A DNA stretch of 41,964 bases from the NCBI GenBank assembly GCA_964617585.1, contig CAZTXS010000013.1, positions 1 to 41,964 on the forward strand, read 5' to 3'. Positions 7,711 to 14,672 of the stretch are shown here, one piece after another (position 1 is the stretch's first letter; every line of letters starts with the position of its first letter). Both the position numbers and the translations under genes were made by a program. Source of the DNA: UMGS1601 sp964617585 (GTDB taxonomy: Bacteria > Bacillota > Clostridia > Oscillospirales > Ruminococcaceae). The notes below the pieces were generated by a model. The model was not told the origin of the DNA and did no database searches. It saw only the letters and a list, made by a program, of their open reading frames with translations.

Positions 7711-8712
7711 TTATGCTATAAGCATTACTACTACTCTTATTATAAGATAATACGCAGCGATTGCGGCTATCGCAATTCCAAAAGAAGTTCCGCCCTTTTT
7801 CGCAATAATTTCTCTTCTCTGATCCACAGACTGAACCTCTTGATCTATAGCCTTAATATCATGCTTCGTCTTTTTAAAATACCAGAAGTTTGAAAACAAA
7901 CCGCTTAAAATATAAAGCATCAAAGTGAGAAACGACAATCCCATAAACACTACCGACCAAACAGGAGAAGCCGAAAGATTTTCAACAATATCGGCAGTCG
8001 TAGCCTCAGAAGACATTCCGAACTTTAAAATAATTCCTTCCATAAAAACCGTTACGAAAATTCTGAAGGTCAGATAGAAGAATCCATGTCCTATCATTTT
8101 TCTGTAAAAATAATAAAACTCGGGAAAAACAAACGCACAGAAATTAAAAGACTTCTTTATCTTCAGCTTTGCAAATTTCATAAACTGCGAAAGAAAATAT
8201 ACTTTATTGCTGCCTACATAATCTGCAATATCCTTAGCGCTTACGCCGTCGATGTCGGTGTTGTCATCCACAGTCACAAAGCCTGAAAACGGATTGAAAG
8301 GCTGTCCGTTTTGAAAAGATCCGTTTTGATTAGAGCCGCCCTGCCCCATCGGTCCGAAATTAGGGTATCCGTTTTGAAAGCCGCCCTCGTTAAAATGCTG
8401 TGAATCCTCTCCGCTGTTCAACGGCAAACCGCACCTTGAACAAAAGTTCTGACCGGCGTCGTTTGAATATCCGCACCTTGGACATATTATATTTTCAGCT
8501 TTTTCAGCTTCTTTTAAAACCTTTTCTTCCTCCAGCTTTTTACGTCCCCATGAAACGCCTTCATTATGAAGCTCGATATTAATACATTCTCCGACCTGCT
8601 TATAACAATCCCTGTGATACGGCGTGCCGCATTCAGGACAAACAACTATGTCGTCCGACTCATCAAAAACCTTGTTGCAAACTATACATTTAGAGCCTTC
8701 GTAATTTGCCAT
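7711..8712 (-). CDS. Prokaryotic RING-finger, zinc-ribbon and DUF2628-type membrane protein
   Basis: This is a predicted membrane protein of 333 residues with three parts. Residues 9-43 hold a RING-like zinc site (C9, C12, C25, C28, H33, C36), as in the prokaryotic RING-finger family 1. Residues 77-94 form a short zinc ribbon (CPRC...CSRC) after a charged helix. A Gly/Asn/Gln-rich linker leads to a DUF2628-like region with several membrane segments (about 190-330). In eukaryotes RING fingers recruit ubiquitin-conjugating enzymes. Nothing of that kind is visible nearby, so no such activity should be assumed. The function is unknown. It is the upstream partner of galU. Confidence 0.85.
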   Translation of the reverse strand: MANYEGSKCIVCNKVFDESDDIVVCPECGTPYHRDCYKQVGECINIELHNEGVSWGRKKLEEEKVLKEAEKAENIICPRCGYSNDAGQNFCSRCGLPLNSGEDSQHFNEGGFQNGYPNFGPMGQGGSNQNGSFQNGQPFNPFSGFVTVDDNTDIDGVSAKDIADYVGSNKVYFLSQFMKFAKLKIKKSFNFCAFVFPEFYYFYRKMIGHGFFYLTFRIFVTVFMEGIILKFGMSSEATTADIVENLSASPVWSVVFMGLSFLTLMLYILSGLFSNFWYFKKTKHDIKAIDQEVQSVDQRREIIAKKGGTSFGIAIAAIAAYYLIIRVVVMLIA

Positions 8713-8777
8713 ATTTACATCCTCTCTTACTACAAAACGAAATGTTCTTACTGTTGTATTTAACAGCTTTGAAATTG

Positions 8778-8806
8778 ATTATAACATATATATTTTAAAA
8801 AATAAA
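8778..8806 (-). promoter_or_regulatory. Predicted promoter of the RING protein-galU unit
   Basis: On the minus strand there is a good TATAAT (8783-8778), but the -35 box at 17-nt spacing is only TTTATT (8806-8801). It is divergent from the prfB promoter. Confidence 0.45.
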
Positions 8807-8823
8807 GTTATTTCTTAAAATTC

Positions 8824-8852
8824 TTTACTTTTGAGAAAAAAGTAAGTATAAT
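8824..8852 (+). promoter_or_regulatory. Predicted prfB promoter
   Basis: TTTACT (8824-8829), a 17-nt spacer and a perfect TATAAT (8847-8852). An 8-bp inverted repeat (TTACTTTT/AAAAGTAA) occupies the -35 box and spacer and could be an operator. Confidence 0.7.
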
Positions 8853-8858
8853 AGATTC

Positions 8859-8950
8859 TGACAGCGAACTTTTCCCCGTCAGCCGACAAGGTTCGGATCC
8901 GTACGCTGAATCTTATCTGAAATGCATTTTAATCTGTAACAGGAGAACTT
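8859..8950 (+). other. Structured 5' leader of prfB
   Basis: About 90 nt separate the predicted start site from the prfB ATG, and they can fold. CAGCG pairs with CGCTG, enclosing CGAAC/GTTCG, or alternatively a small CCGA/TCGG hairpin. I recognise no named riboswitch. It could be a control element, given that this prfB lacks its usual frameshift. Confidence 0.35.
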
Positions 8951-10063
8951 ATGATTATTATAGACGAATTAAAACAGGAACTATCCGGCTACGCTCCAAA
9001 GCTTTCCGAGCTTTACGGCGTATTGGAAATTGAAAGTAAAAAAGAAAAGCTTAAAAAGCTTCAGGATAAAACGCTTGAAGCGGATTTCTGGAGCGATTCT
9101 AACGCTTCTCAGCACACGCTAAAGGAAATAAAAACTCTGGAGGACGTTATAAACTCTTACAGCGAAATAAGTGAAAAATACGATGAGATTTCACTTATGC
9201 TTGAGCTTGCCGAAGAGGACGGCGACGAATCACTTGCCGCAAGCGCAAAAACCGAACTCAGAATGTTTCAAAAAGGCATAGAAGCTTTAACTGTAACCAC
9301 TCTGCTGAACGGCGAATATGATAAAAACAACGCTATTGTTTCGTTCCACCCCGGAGCAGGGGGAACAGAGGCTCAGGACTGGGCGGAAATGCTCCTTAGA
9401 ATGTATACAAGATACGCTGAAAAACACGAGTTCAAGGTTACAATGCTCGATTATCTTGAGGGCGGAGAAGCTGGAATAAAAAGTGCGACTATTCTTATTG
9501 AGGGAAAAAACGCTTACGGCTTTTTAAAGAGCGAGGCAGGTATCCACCGTCTTGTCAGAATATCTCCGTTTGACAGCTCGGGAAGCCGGCATACATCATT
9601 CGCCGCTATCGATATAATGCCTGAAATTGACGACAGCACTCCTGTTGAGATAAAGCCCGAAGATATAAAGATGGACACTTACCGTGCCAGCGGTGCAGGC
9701 GGTCAGCATATTAACAAAACCGATTCCGCCGTAAGAATAACTCACATTCCGACCGGAATAGTCTGCTCTTGTCAAACGCAAAGATCACAGCATCAGAACA
9801 GAGATTACGCAATGAAAATGCTCAAAGCAAAGCTTATTGAAATCAAAGAACGTGAGCATTTAGAAAAGATTGAAGATATTAAGGGCGAGCATAAGGAAAT
9901 CGCTTGGGGAGCACAAATCCGCTCTTATGTGTTTATGCCTTATACTCTTGTCAAAGACCACAGAACAAACTGCGAAGTAAAAAACGTTGAATCTGTTATG
10001 GACGGAAATATAGATCCGTTTATTGACGCATATTTAAAAGCTCTTTCAAAAGGTGAGATATAA
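8951..10063 (+). CDS. prfB: Peptide chain release factor 2
   Basis: RF2 releases the finished chain at UAA and UGA codons. Seen in 370 residues: the SPF tripeptide that reads the stop codon (about 205-207), the catalytic GGQ at 250-252 within RASGAGGQHINKTDSA, and the N-terminal coiled coil. Many bacteria need a +1 frameshift near codon 25 of prfB (CTT TGA C). Here the region reads GTA TTG GAA in one open frame, so the autoregulatory frameshift is absent. The ATG has AGGAG at good spacing. It is a single gene on the plus strand, followed by a repeat element and a strong terminator. Confidence 0.97.
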   Translation: MIIIDELKQELSGYAPKLSELYGVLEIESKKEKLKKLQDKTLEADFWSDSNASQHTLKEIKTLEDVINSYSEISEKYDEISLMLELAEEDGDESLAASAKTELRMFQKGIEALTVTTLLNGEYDKNNAIVSFHPGAGGTEAQDWAEMLLRMYTRYAEKHEFKVTMLDYLEGGEAGIKSATILIEGKNAYGFLKSEAGIHRLVRISPFDSSGSRHTSFAAIDIMPEIDDSTPVEIKPEDIKMDTYRASGAGGQHINKTDSAVRITHIPTGIVCSCQTQRSQHQNRDYAMKMLKAKLIEIKEREHLEKIEDIKGEHKEIAWGAQIRSYVFMPYTLVKDHRTNCEVKNVESVMDGNIDPFIDAYLKALSKGEI

Positions 10064-10080
10064 TTTTAAAATAACCGAAT

Positions 10081-10192
10081 TATAACTTAGGCAAGATGTC
10101 CCCGGTCAGTAGCGGGCTGCAATTCCCTGCTGACCGGTCGGTCGGTATTGTCAATCCTTGCCACGTTGAACGACGGGCAAGCCCTTGTTGAA
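10081..10192 (+). repeat. GC-rich structured repeat, copy A (internally shortened)
   Basis: This 112-bp element begins TATAACTTAGGCAAGATG and ends in a TTGAA-type tail with GGGCAAGCCC. It lacks the second helix seen in the longer copies but keeps the GGTCAG/CTGACC helix, with one pair changed to G-U, and the CTTGCC segment flanked by two GGCAAG segments. It sits just after prfB, ahead of the terminator. Confidence 0.85.
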
Positions 10193-10214
10193 TAATATAT
10201 AATTTTCGAAAATG

Positions 10215-10246
10215 AAAATCCCCGATTTTTTAACCGGGGATTTTTT
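10215..10246. terminator. Bidirectional terminator between prfB and the yesL-like gene
   Basis: AAAATCCCCG pairs with CGGGGATTTT around a 10-nt AT-rich loop. A T run follows on plus, and a shorter one on minus. It separates convergent prfB and the YesL-family gene. Confidence 0.85.
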
Positions 10247-10249
10247 GTA

Positions 10250-11140
10250 TTACTTAATTTTCCTTTTTCTTTGTTTCTTTATTGGCGCTTCCGTACCGCC
10301 CTTGTCCTCAAAAACAGTTTTTCCCTCGTCTTTTAAATAATCAAACTCAGGACTCTCCTCTCCTCTCGCTTTATAATAAGGCTGAATTACATATTTTCTT
10401 ATTAACGGGAAGCAGTTGAAGCATATTAAAAAACATCCCAAGCTCAGCGGCAAAAACGGAATTATAAAGAACGAATACGGATAGAAGAATAAAATCAGAA
10501 ATACTATCAGTACAATTACAACAATATTAAACAGACATCTTTTGACGCTGACGCCAACAAGTAAAAATGAATTCTTAATAATCTGCATAAGAGTCAGATT
10601 TGTAGAAACGATAAGCTGATAAATGTAAAAGTGCATCATTATAAACATCAACATACAGCTAAGACATATGATAAACGGAAGATACATAACAGAATTCTCC
10701 TGCGCCCATGCGCTGTATGAAACTACAGCCACAACAAATCCGACAGAAAAAATTATATCAATTATCCCCATTATCACCGACTGTTTGTAGCATTTTTTAA
10801 ATGTGTCAAAAAAATCAGAAAAGACAAATGCGTTTCTCTCCTGAGAATAATTCCTTATAACTTTTGTAAATCCGGCAGTCGCAGGTCCTATTGTAGCAAT
10901 AAAAATAATTGCCAATGCGCCTATTCCAACAACCTTGATATTAAGGCTGAAATCATTTCTGAACAAAAGCGTCATTCCCAAAAACAGCGGAACAAAGAAA
11001 ATAAAATACAGAAGGTTTACTTCCATAAGTTTCCAAAAGTGTCTGCCGTATATCTCAAAGAACTTAAAGAAATCCGTCTTTTCCTGAGGGTTCTTCGGAA
11101 CTCCGGGCCCTGCGTTTTCATAATTGCTGAAAAGTCCCAC
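10250..11140 (-). CDS. YesL-family (DUF624) integral membrane protein
   Basis: This 296-residue membrane protein belongs to the DUF624/YesL family, whose role is not established. The N-terminus FFKFFEIYGRHFWKLMEVNLLYFIFFVPLF is typical. About five or six membrane segments follow, and the C-terminus is charged (EAPIKKQRKRKIK). YesL proteins often sit with carbohydrate transporters in Bacillus. Here the neighbour is a SpoIIM-like gene, 21 nt upstream. The start is a GTG preceded by GAGG about ten bases away. It is the last gene before the terminator shared with prfB. Confidence 0.8.
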   Translation of the reverse strand: MGLFSNYENAGPGVPKNPQEKTDFFKFFEIYGRHFWKLMEVNLLYFIFFVPLFLGMTLLFRNDFSLNIKVVGIGALAIIFIATIGPATAGFTKVIRNYSQERNAFVFSDFFDTFKKCYKQSVIMGIIDIIFSVGFVVAVVSYSAWAQENSVMYLPFIICLSCMLMFIMMHFYIYQLIVSTNLTLMQIIKNSFLLVGVSVKRCLFNIVVIVLIVFLILFFYPYSFFIIPFLPLSLGCFLICFNCFPLIRKYVIQPYYKARGEESPEFDYLKDEGKTVFEDKGGTEAPIKKQRKRKIK

Positions 11141-11161
11141 TTTTACACATCCTCAACTGAA

Positions 11162-11755
11162 TTATTTTATCATATTATACACCAAAGAGCTTAAGCAGTC
11201 AACAGCCGCAGAAACCGCAGTAACGGCTTCCAGAACCAAAAACTTCACCGCATAGAGCTTGACATATTCGTTTAAGCTGTCGCTCTCGCTTCTTCTGTTT
11301 AAAAAAGCCTGTGAAAAGAAGCGGTTGGACAGACGCATAGACTCCCTGACTCCTATAAACAAAGCATATGAGGAAACCAGCGCACACGGCAGAATTAAAA
11401 CTAAAGCCGCAAAAAAGCCGTGAAATCCGTTTTCTGAATATATTTTGGCTATTGTCGCCCCAAAGCCAAGTCCCTTATAAACCGGAACAATAAGCGATAC
11501 CGGCTGAGCTATTGCACAGAATCCCAGTATAAAAAGAACAATTATCAAAAGCGATGAATTTAACAGCGAGCTGTATAGAATTTTTATATATCCGCCATTT
11601 TCTCTCATAGTCAGATAATCGTTTTCAACCAGCTTTAAATCGCTTAAAGTGCTTGTCTTTATAAAAGAAAAAGCCAATGTTCCTATTAACACTCCGGCAA
11701 GCATAAGGAGCATTATTTTGAAAATAACATTTGGCTTTGTATTTCTTTCAGTCAT
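11162..11755 (-). CDS. spoIIM: SpoIIM-family (stage II sporulation protein M-like) membrane protein
   Basis: SpoIIM, with SpoIID and SpoIIP, drives membrane migration during engulfment of the forespore. This 197-residue protein has the family pattern: a first membrane segment (IFKIMLLMLAGVLIGTLAF), the conserved stretch LLIIVLFILGFCAIAQPVSLIVPVYKGLGFG, and C-terminal membrane helices. It is slightly shorter than the Bacillus protein. The start ATG and part of the AGGAG site lie within a perfect 13-bp inverted repeat (11753-11792), so translation may be controlled by RNA structure. It follows proC by 55 nt and precedes the yesL-like gene. A SpoIIM-like protein outside engulfment is the alternative. 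Confidence 0.75.
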   Translation of the reverse strand: MTERNTKPNVIFKIMLLMLAGVLIGTLAFSFIKTSTLSDLKLVENDYLTMRENGGYIKILYSSLLNSSLLIIVLFILGFCAIAQPVSLIVPVYKGLGFGATIAKIYSENGFHGFFAALVLILPCALVSSYALFIGVRESMRLSNRFFSQAFLNRRSESDSLNEYVKLYAVKFLVLEAVTAVSAAVDCLSSLVYNMIK

Positions 11756-11792
11756 ATAATCAACTCCTGAATATTTGTTAGTTGATTATATG
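11753..11792 (-). promoter_or_regulatory. Perfect 13-bp inverted repeat over the spoIIM start codon
   Basis: On the minus strand CATATAATCAACT and AGTTGATTATATG are exact complements with a 14-nt loop. The last three bases are the start ATG, and the AGGAG site straddles loop and stem. In RNA this hairpin would hide the initiation codon. In DNA it would be a palindromic operator that also contains a TATAAT-like box. Confidence 0.7.
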
Positions 11793-11810
11793 CTTCAGGA
11801 CAAACATATA

Positions 11811-12626
11811 TTACTCGCCTGAAAGCTCATACGCTCTTTTTGTACAAGCTTCGCAGGCTTTATTAACCGTACTCTCTAAATTGCCCTCTCTCAGCTTTTC
11901 AAGACCTGCAATGGTCGTTCCGCCCTTTGACGAAACCATCTCTATAAGCTCGTCTATGGTATTTCCGCTGTCGGTTATCATCTTAGCCGAGCCTATAAGC
12001 GTTTTTGCAAAAAGCTTTTCAGCGGCAGCTTCATCAATACCCTGCGATTTCGCATAATCAATAAACGCCTTGGCGTAAAGATAAATAAACGCAGGCGACG
12101 AGCCGTTTATCGCAATAATTTCTTTCATTTTATCCTGTGGAATCACAGCTATTTCTCCGCAGGAAGAAAAAATCCTGCAAACGAGTTCAAACTCCTCATC
12201 CGAAATAGGTTCAACCCTTGCCAATGCCGAAGCTCCCTCGCCCAGCAGAAGCGGAGTATTAGGCATAACGGGAATTACCTTTGCTTCAGGTATGGTTCTC
12301 AGTCTTACGTATTCCGCAGTAATGCCTGCACAGATAGAAATTATAACGCTTTCTTCTGTAATCGAAGCTTTGATTTGTTCCAAAACGCCGTCAAGCTGCT
12401 GAGGCTTTATTGCCAGAAATATATATTTACACCTTTCAGCCAGTTCCTGAACTGACGAACACGGATAAACGTTATATTCATCTAACCTTTCCAGCTTTTT
12501 ACTGTCGGTATCAAACGCCGAAAGCTGTATGCCCGTTTCGTTATTATCACATAAACCGCTTTTCGCTATTCCCTTTATAATAGCAAAGCCCATATTTCCA
12601 GTTCCGATAAAACCTATATTGGTCAC
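11811..12626 (-). CDS. proC: Pyrroline-5-carboxylate reductase
   Basis: ProC reduces pyrroline-5-carboxylate to proline with NAD(P)H in the last step of proline synthesis. Seen in 271 residues: the nucleotide-binding NIGFIGTGNMGFAIIKGI, the segment VIPVMPNTPLLLGEGASAL, and the C-terminal dimerisation region with SGNTIDELIEMVSSKGGTTIAGLEKL. I chose the GTG at 12626 because translation then begins right at the Rossmann motif and AAGGG lies ten bases upstream. The frame is open to a TTG at 12644. It lies between folT and spoIIM on the same strand. Confidence 0.94.
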   Translation of the reverse strand: MTNIGFIGTGNMGFAIIKGIAKSGLCDNNETGIQLSAFDTDSKKLERLDEYNVYPCSSVQELAERCKYIFLAIKPQQLDGVLEQIKASITEESVIISICAGITAEYVRLRTIPEAKVIPVMPNTPLLLGEGASALARVEPISDEEFELVCRIFSSCGEIAVIPQDKMKEIIAINGSSPAFIYLYAKAFIDYAKSQGIDEAAAEKLFAKTLIGSAKMITDSGNTIDELIEMVSSKGGTTIAGLEKLREGNLESTVNKACEACTKRAYELSGE

Positions 12627-12687
12627 AGTAAACAAACCCTTCAAAATTAAATTAATTTAAGTAACGGCTTTAAAAGATTAACTCGGT

Positions 12688-13311
12688 CTATACAGAAATC
12701 CTTCCCTTGAAAACTTTTTTATATGCCTGCAGTGCAGCCGGAAGAATAAACGAGGAGAGTAAAACCTCTGTCGGAAGCATTACTGCATTTTTCACAAGTC
12801 TGGGCAAAAACCATATCCCGAAAGCCGTCCATTCGGACGAGGACATAAACGGGAAGTTTTTATTTGTATAGCAATAATACAATACGCAGGAATTTAAAAT
12901 AAGCTGACATACAATAACCACTATAGTTCTTGAAACAACCGTATTAACGATTATCTGCTTATTTGTCGTTTTTTTATAAAGAAGTATTCCGTATATCAAA
13001 GCGGAAATAAGCTTAATTACAAGCAAGGCGATATTGTAATCCCTCGCCTTAAAGCCGTCAAGCAGATAGCCTATTATATCTACCCCTGCCATTCCCATCA
13101 TTGAAACTACGGGTCCGAACAGCATAGCGATAATCATTACTCCCAAAAAAGCAAAGTTTATACGCAAATCCTGAGTAATGTTAATCGTCAGGTTTCTAAG
13201 CACTATAGAAATCGCCATTAGCATACTTGTTACGGTAATACACCTTAAAGCTCTATGGCTTCCCTTTAATTCCGTTGCCGAATCTTTGAATAAATAAAAA
13301 AAGCTTTTCAT
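12688..13311 (-). CDS. folT: ECF transporter S component for folate (FolT)
   Basis: FolT is the membrane substrate-binding subunit of an energy-coupling-factor importer for folates. Seen: 207 residues, very hydrophobic, with about six membrane segments, including the family stretch INFAFLGVMIIAMLFGPVVSMMGMAGVDIIGYLLDG, and WFLPRLVKNAVMLPTEVLL near the end. The ATG at 13311 has GGAGG seven bases upstream. The frame extends to 13374 only within the regulatory leader. Substrate assignment rests on the tetrahydrofolate riboswitch directly upstream (13376-13475). The ECF ATPases and T subunit are not in this window and must be shared from elsewhere. Confidence 0.9.
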   Translation of the reverse strand: MKSFFYLFKDSATELKGSHRALRCITVTSMLMAISIVLRNLTINITQDLRINFAFLGVMIIAMLFGPVVSMMGMAGVDIIGYLLDGFKARDYNIALLVIKLISALIYGILLYKKTTNKQIIVNTVVSRTIVVIVCQLILNSCVLYYCYTNKNFPFMSSSEWTAFGIWFLPRLVKNAVMLPTEVLLSSFILPAALQAYKKVFKGRISV

Positions 13312-13375
13312 AATAAAACCTCCATTCAAAATATGCTTTGTGCATAATGGAGCATGAAAAGCTTCGTTATGCATT

Positions 13376-13475
13376 CAGCGGGATGCGAAAACCAAACCGC
13401 AAGCTTAAAGCTCTTCGTTTAAACAGCAACTCCCCGTCTGTCTAACACTTTACGCCTGATTTCCTACTCTGTCTG
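13376..13475 (-). ncRNA. Tetrahydrofolate (THF) riboswitch
   Basis: The minus strand carries the conserved blocks of the THF riboswitch in order: AGAGTAG, GCGTAAAGTG, GGGAGTTG, AACGAAGAG, GCGG, and GCATCCCGCT. It lies directly upstream of a FolT-type gene, its usual target. A downstream TGCATAA/TTATGCA stem (about 13342-13374) lies just before the GGAGG site and may be part of the expression platform, acting on translation. The match is from memory of the consensus, not from a covariance search. Confidence 0.88.
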
Positions 13476-13488
13476 CTTTTTTATTTTA

Positions 13489-14451
13489 TTAAAATGCCGT
13501 GTCGTTCAAAATCTGATACAGCTTGCTGTCAAAAGGCTTGGTCATAGACAACGCCTGTTGAATATCAACGTCATAAACCTTGTTATCCTTTAAGCCTACC
13601 ACTCTGTTTCCGATGCCCTTTTCCAAAAGCTCAACGGCATAATAACCCATTTCTGTCGCTACTACTCTGTCGCGCAGAGTCGGAGAACCTCCCCTTTGAA
13701 CGTGACCTAAGATAGTAGCTCTTGATTCTATACCTGTTTTTTCTTCTATATCCATAGCAATCTGTTCTGAATTTCCGATACCCTCGGAAACGATAATTAC
13801 AGAATGTGATTTGCCCGACGCTTTGTTTGCAAGAATCTTTTCAATAATCTCGTCGAGGTTATATCCCTGTTCAACGGTTATAGCACATTCAGCTCCGACT
13901 GCCACAGCAACGTTAACCGCAATATAACCCGCTCTTCTTCCCATTACCTCAACAACAGAGCATCTGTCATGCGACTGGGTGGTGTCCTTTAACTTGTCAA
14001 CCATCTCCACAGCCGTATTCATGGCGGTATCATAGCCTATAGTATACTCTGTGCAGGCAATATCATTGTCAATCGTTCCCGGAAGCCCTATACACGGAAC
14101 ACCGTGAGCCGAAAGATCCGCAGCCCCTCTGAACGAGCCGTCGCCGCCTATTACAACGATGCCGTCCAGTCCCAGCTTGCAGCACATATCCTTTGCCTTT
14201 AAAATGCCTTCTTCGGTTTTGAACTCATGACATCTTGCCGTATATAAAACCGTTCCTCCTCTTTGAATTATTCCCGAAACAGTTCTTGAATTCATTTCAA
14301 TTACATCGCCGTTTATCAAGCCGTTATATCCTCTGAGGATTCCAAGCACCTTCATGCCCTTGTTCAGAGCTGCCCTTGTTACCGCTCTGACAGCGGCGTT
14401 CATTCCCGGAGCATCTCCTCCGCTTGTTAAAACTCCAATAGTTTTTGCCAT
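13489..14451 (-). CDS. pfkA: ATP-dependent 6-phosphofructokinase
   Basis: PfkA phosphorylates fructose-6-phosphate to fructose-1,6-bisphosphate, the committed step of glycolysis. Seen in 320 residues, the exact usual length: GVLTSGGDAPGMNAAVRA with the ATP-binding GG, VVIGGDGSFRGA, and the active-site PGTIDNDIACTEYTIGYDTA, with the Gly-Asp-Gly pattern typical of ATP (not pyrophosphate) users. The effector region GHVQRGGSPTLRDR is also present. The ATG follows GGAGG. It is a single gene here, not paired with pyk, between the folT riboswitch and the pseudokinase terminator. Confidence 0.97.
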   Translation of the reverse strand: MAKTIGVLTSGGDAPGMNAAVRAVTRAALNKGMKVLGILRGYNGLINGDVIEMNSRTVSGIIQRGGTVLYTARCHEFKTEEGILKAKDMCCKLGLDGIVVIGGDGSFRGAADLSAHGVPCIGLPGTIDNDIACTEYTIGYDTAMNTAVEMVDKLKDTTQSHDRCSVVEVMGRRAGYIAVNVAVAVGAECAITVEQGYNLDEIIEKILANKASGKSHSVIIVSEGIGNSEQIAMDIEEKTGIESRATILGHVQRGGSPTLRDRVVATEMGYYAVELLEKGIGNRVVGLKDNKVYDVDIQQALSMTKPFDSKLYQILNDTAF

Positions 14452-14495
14452 GATTATTTTGCCTCCATAAATAAGTTGATAATTTCATTTCAACA

Positions 14496-14527
14496 ATTAT
14501 ACTAACACAGCCAAACTGCTTAGTCAA
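14496..14527 (-). promoter_or_regulatory. Possible pfkA promoter
   Basis: On the minus strand there is a perfect TATAAT (14501-14496) and a TTGACT (14527-14522), but the spacer is 20 nt, longer than normal. Another TTGACT lies slightly farther upstream. The -10 box is more certain than the -35 box. Confidence 0.45.
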
Positions 14528-14595
14528 GAATCTGAGTCAATCATTTACATAAGTTTAATTTTTCTTAACTTTACAATAATATTTTTGCACTTTAA

Positions 14596-14627
14596 AACCC
14601 CGACTGAACGTTATATCAATCGGGGTT
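14596..14627 (-). terminator. Terminator after the PASTA pseudokinase gene
   Basis: On the minus strand, AACCCCGATTGA pairs with TCAGTCGGGGTT around an 8-nt loop, followed by a short T run. It lies 46 nt after the stop codon, upstream of the pfkA promoter region. Confidence 0.8.
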
Positions 14628-14672
14628 ACTTAAACCTATGAGCTGTTTATGTCTTATAAACAAGCTTGAATT

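Noticed and set aside
10081..10095. The 5' TATAAC/TATAAT of the repeat as a built-in -10 promoter box
   Set aside because: No copy has a convincing -35 box at 16-18 nt spacing, so transcription from the element itself is not supported.
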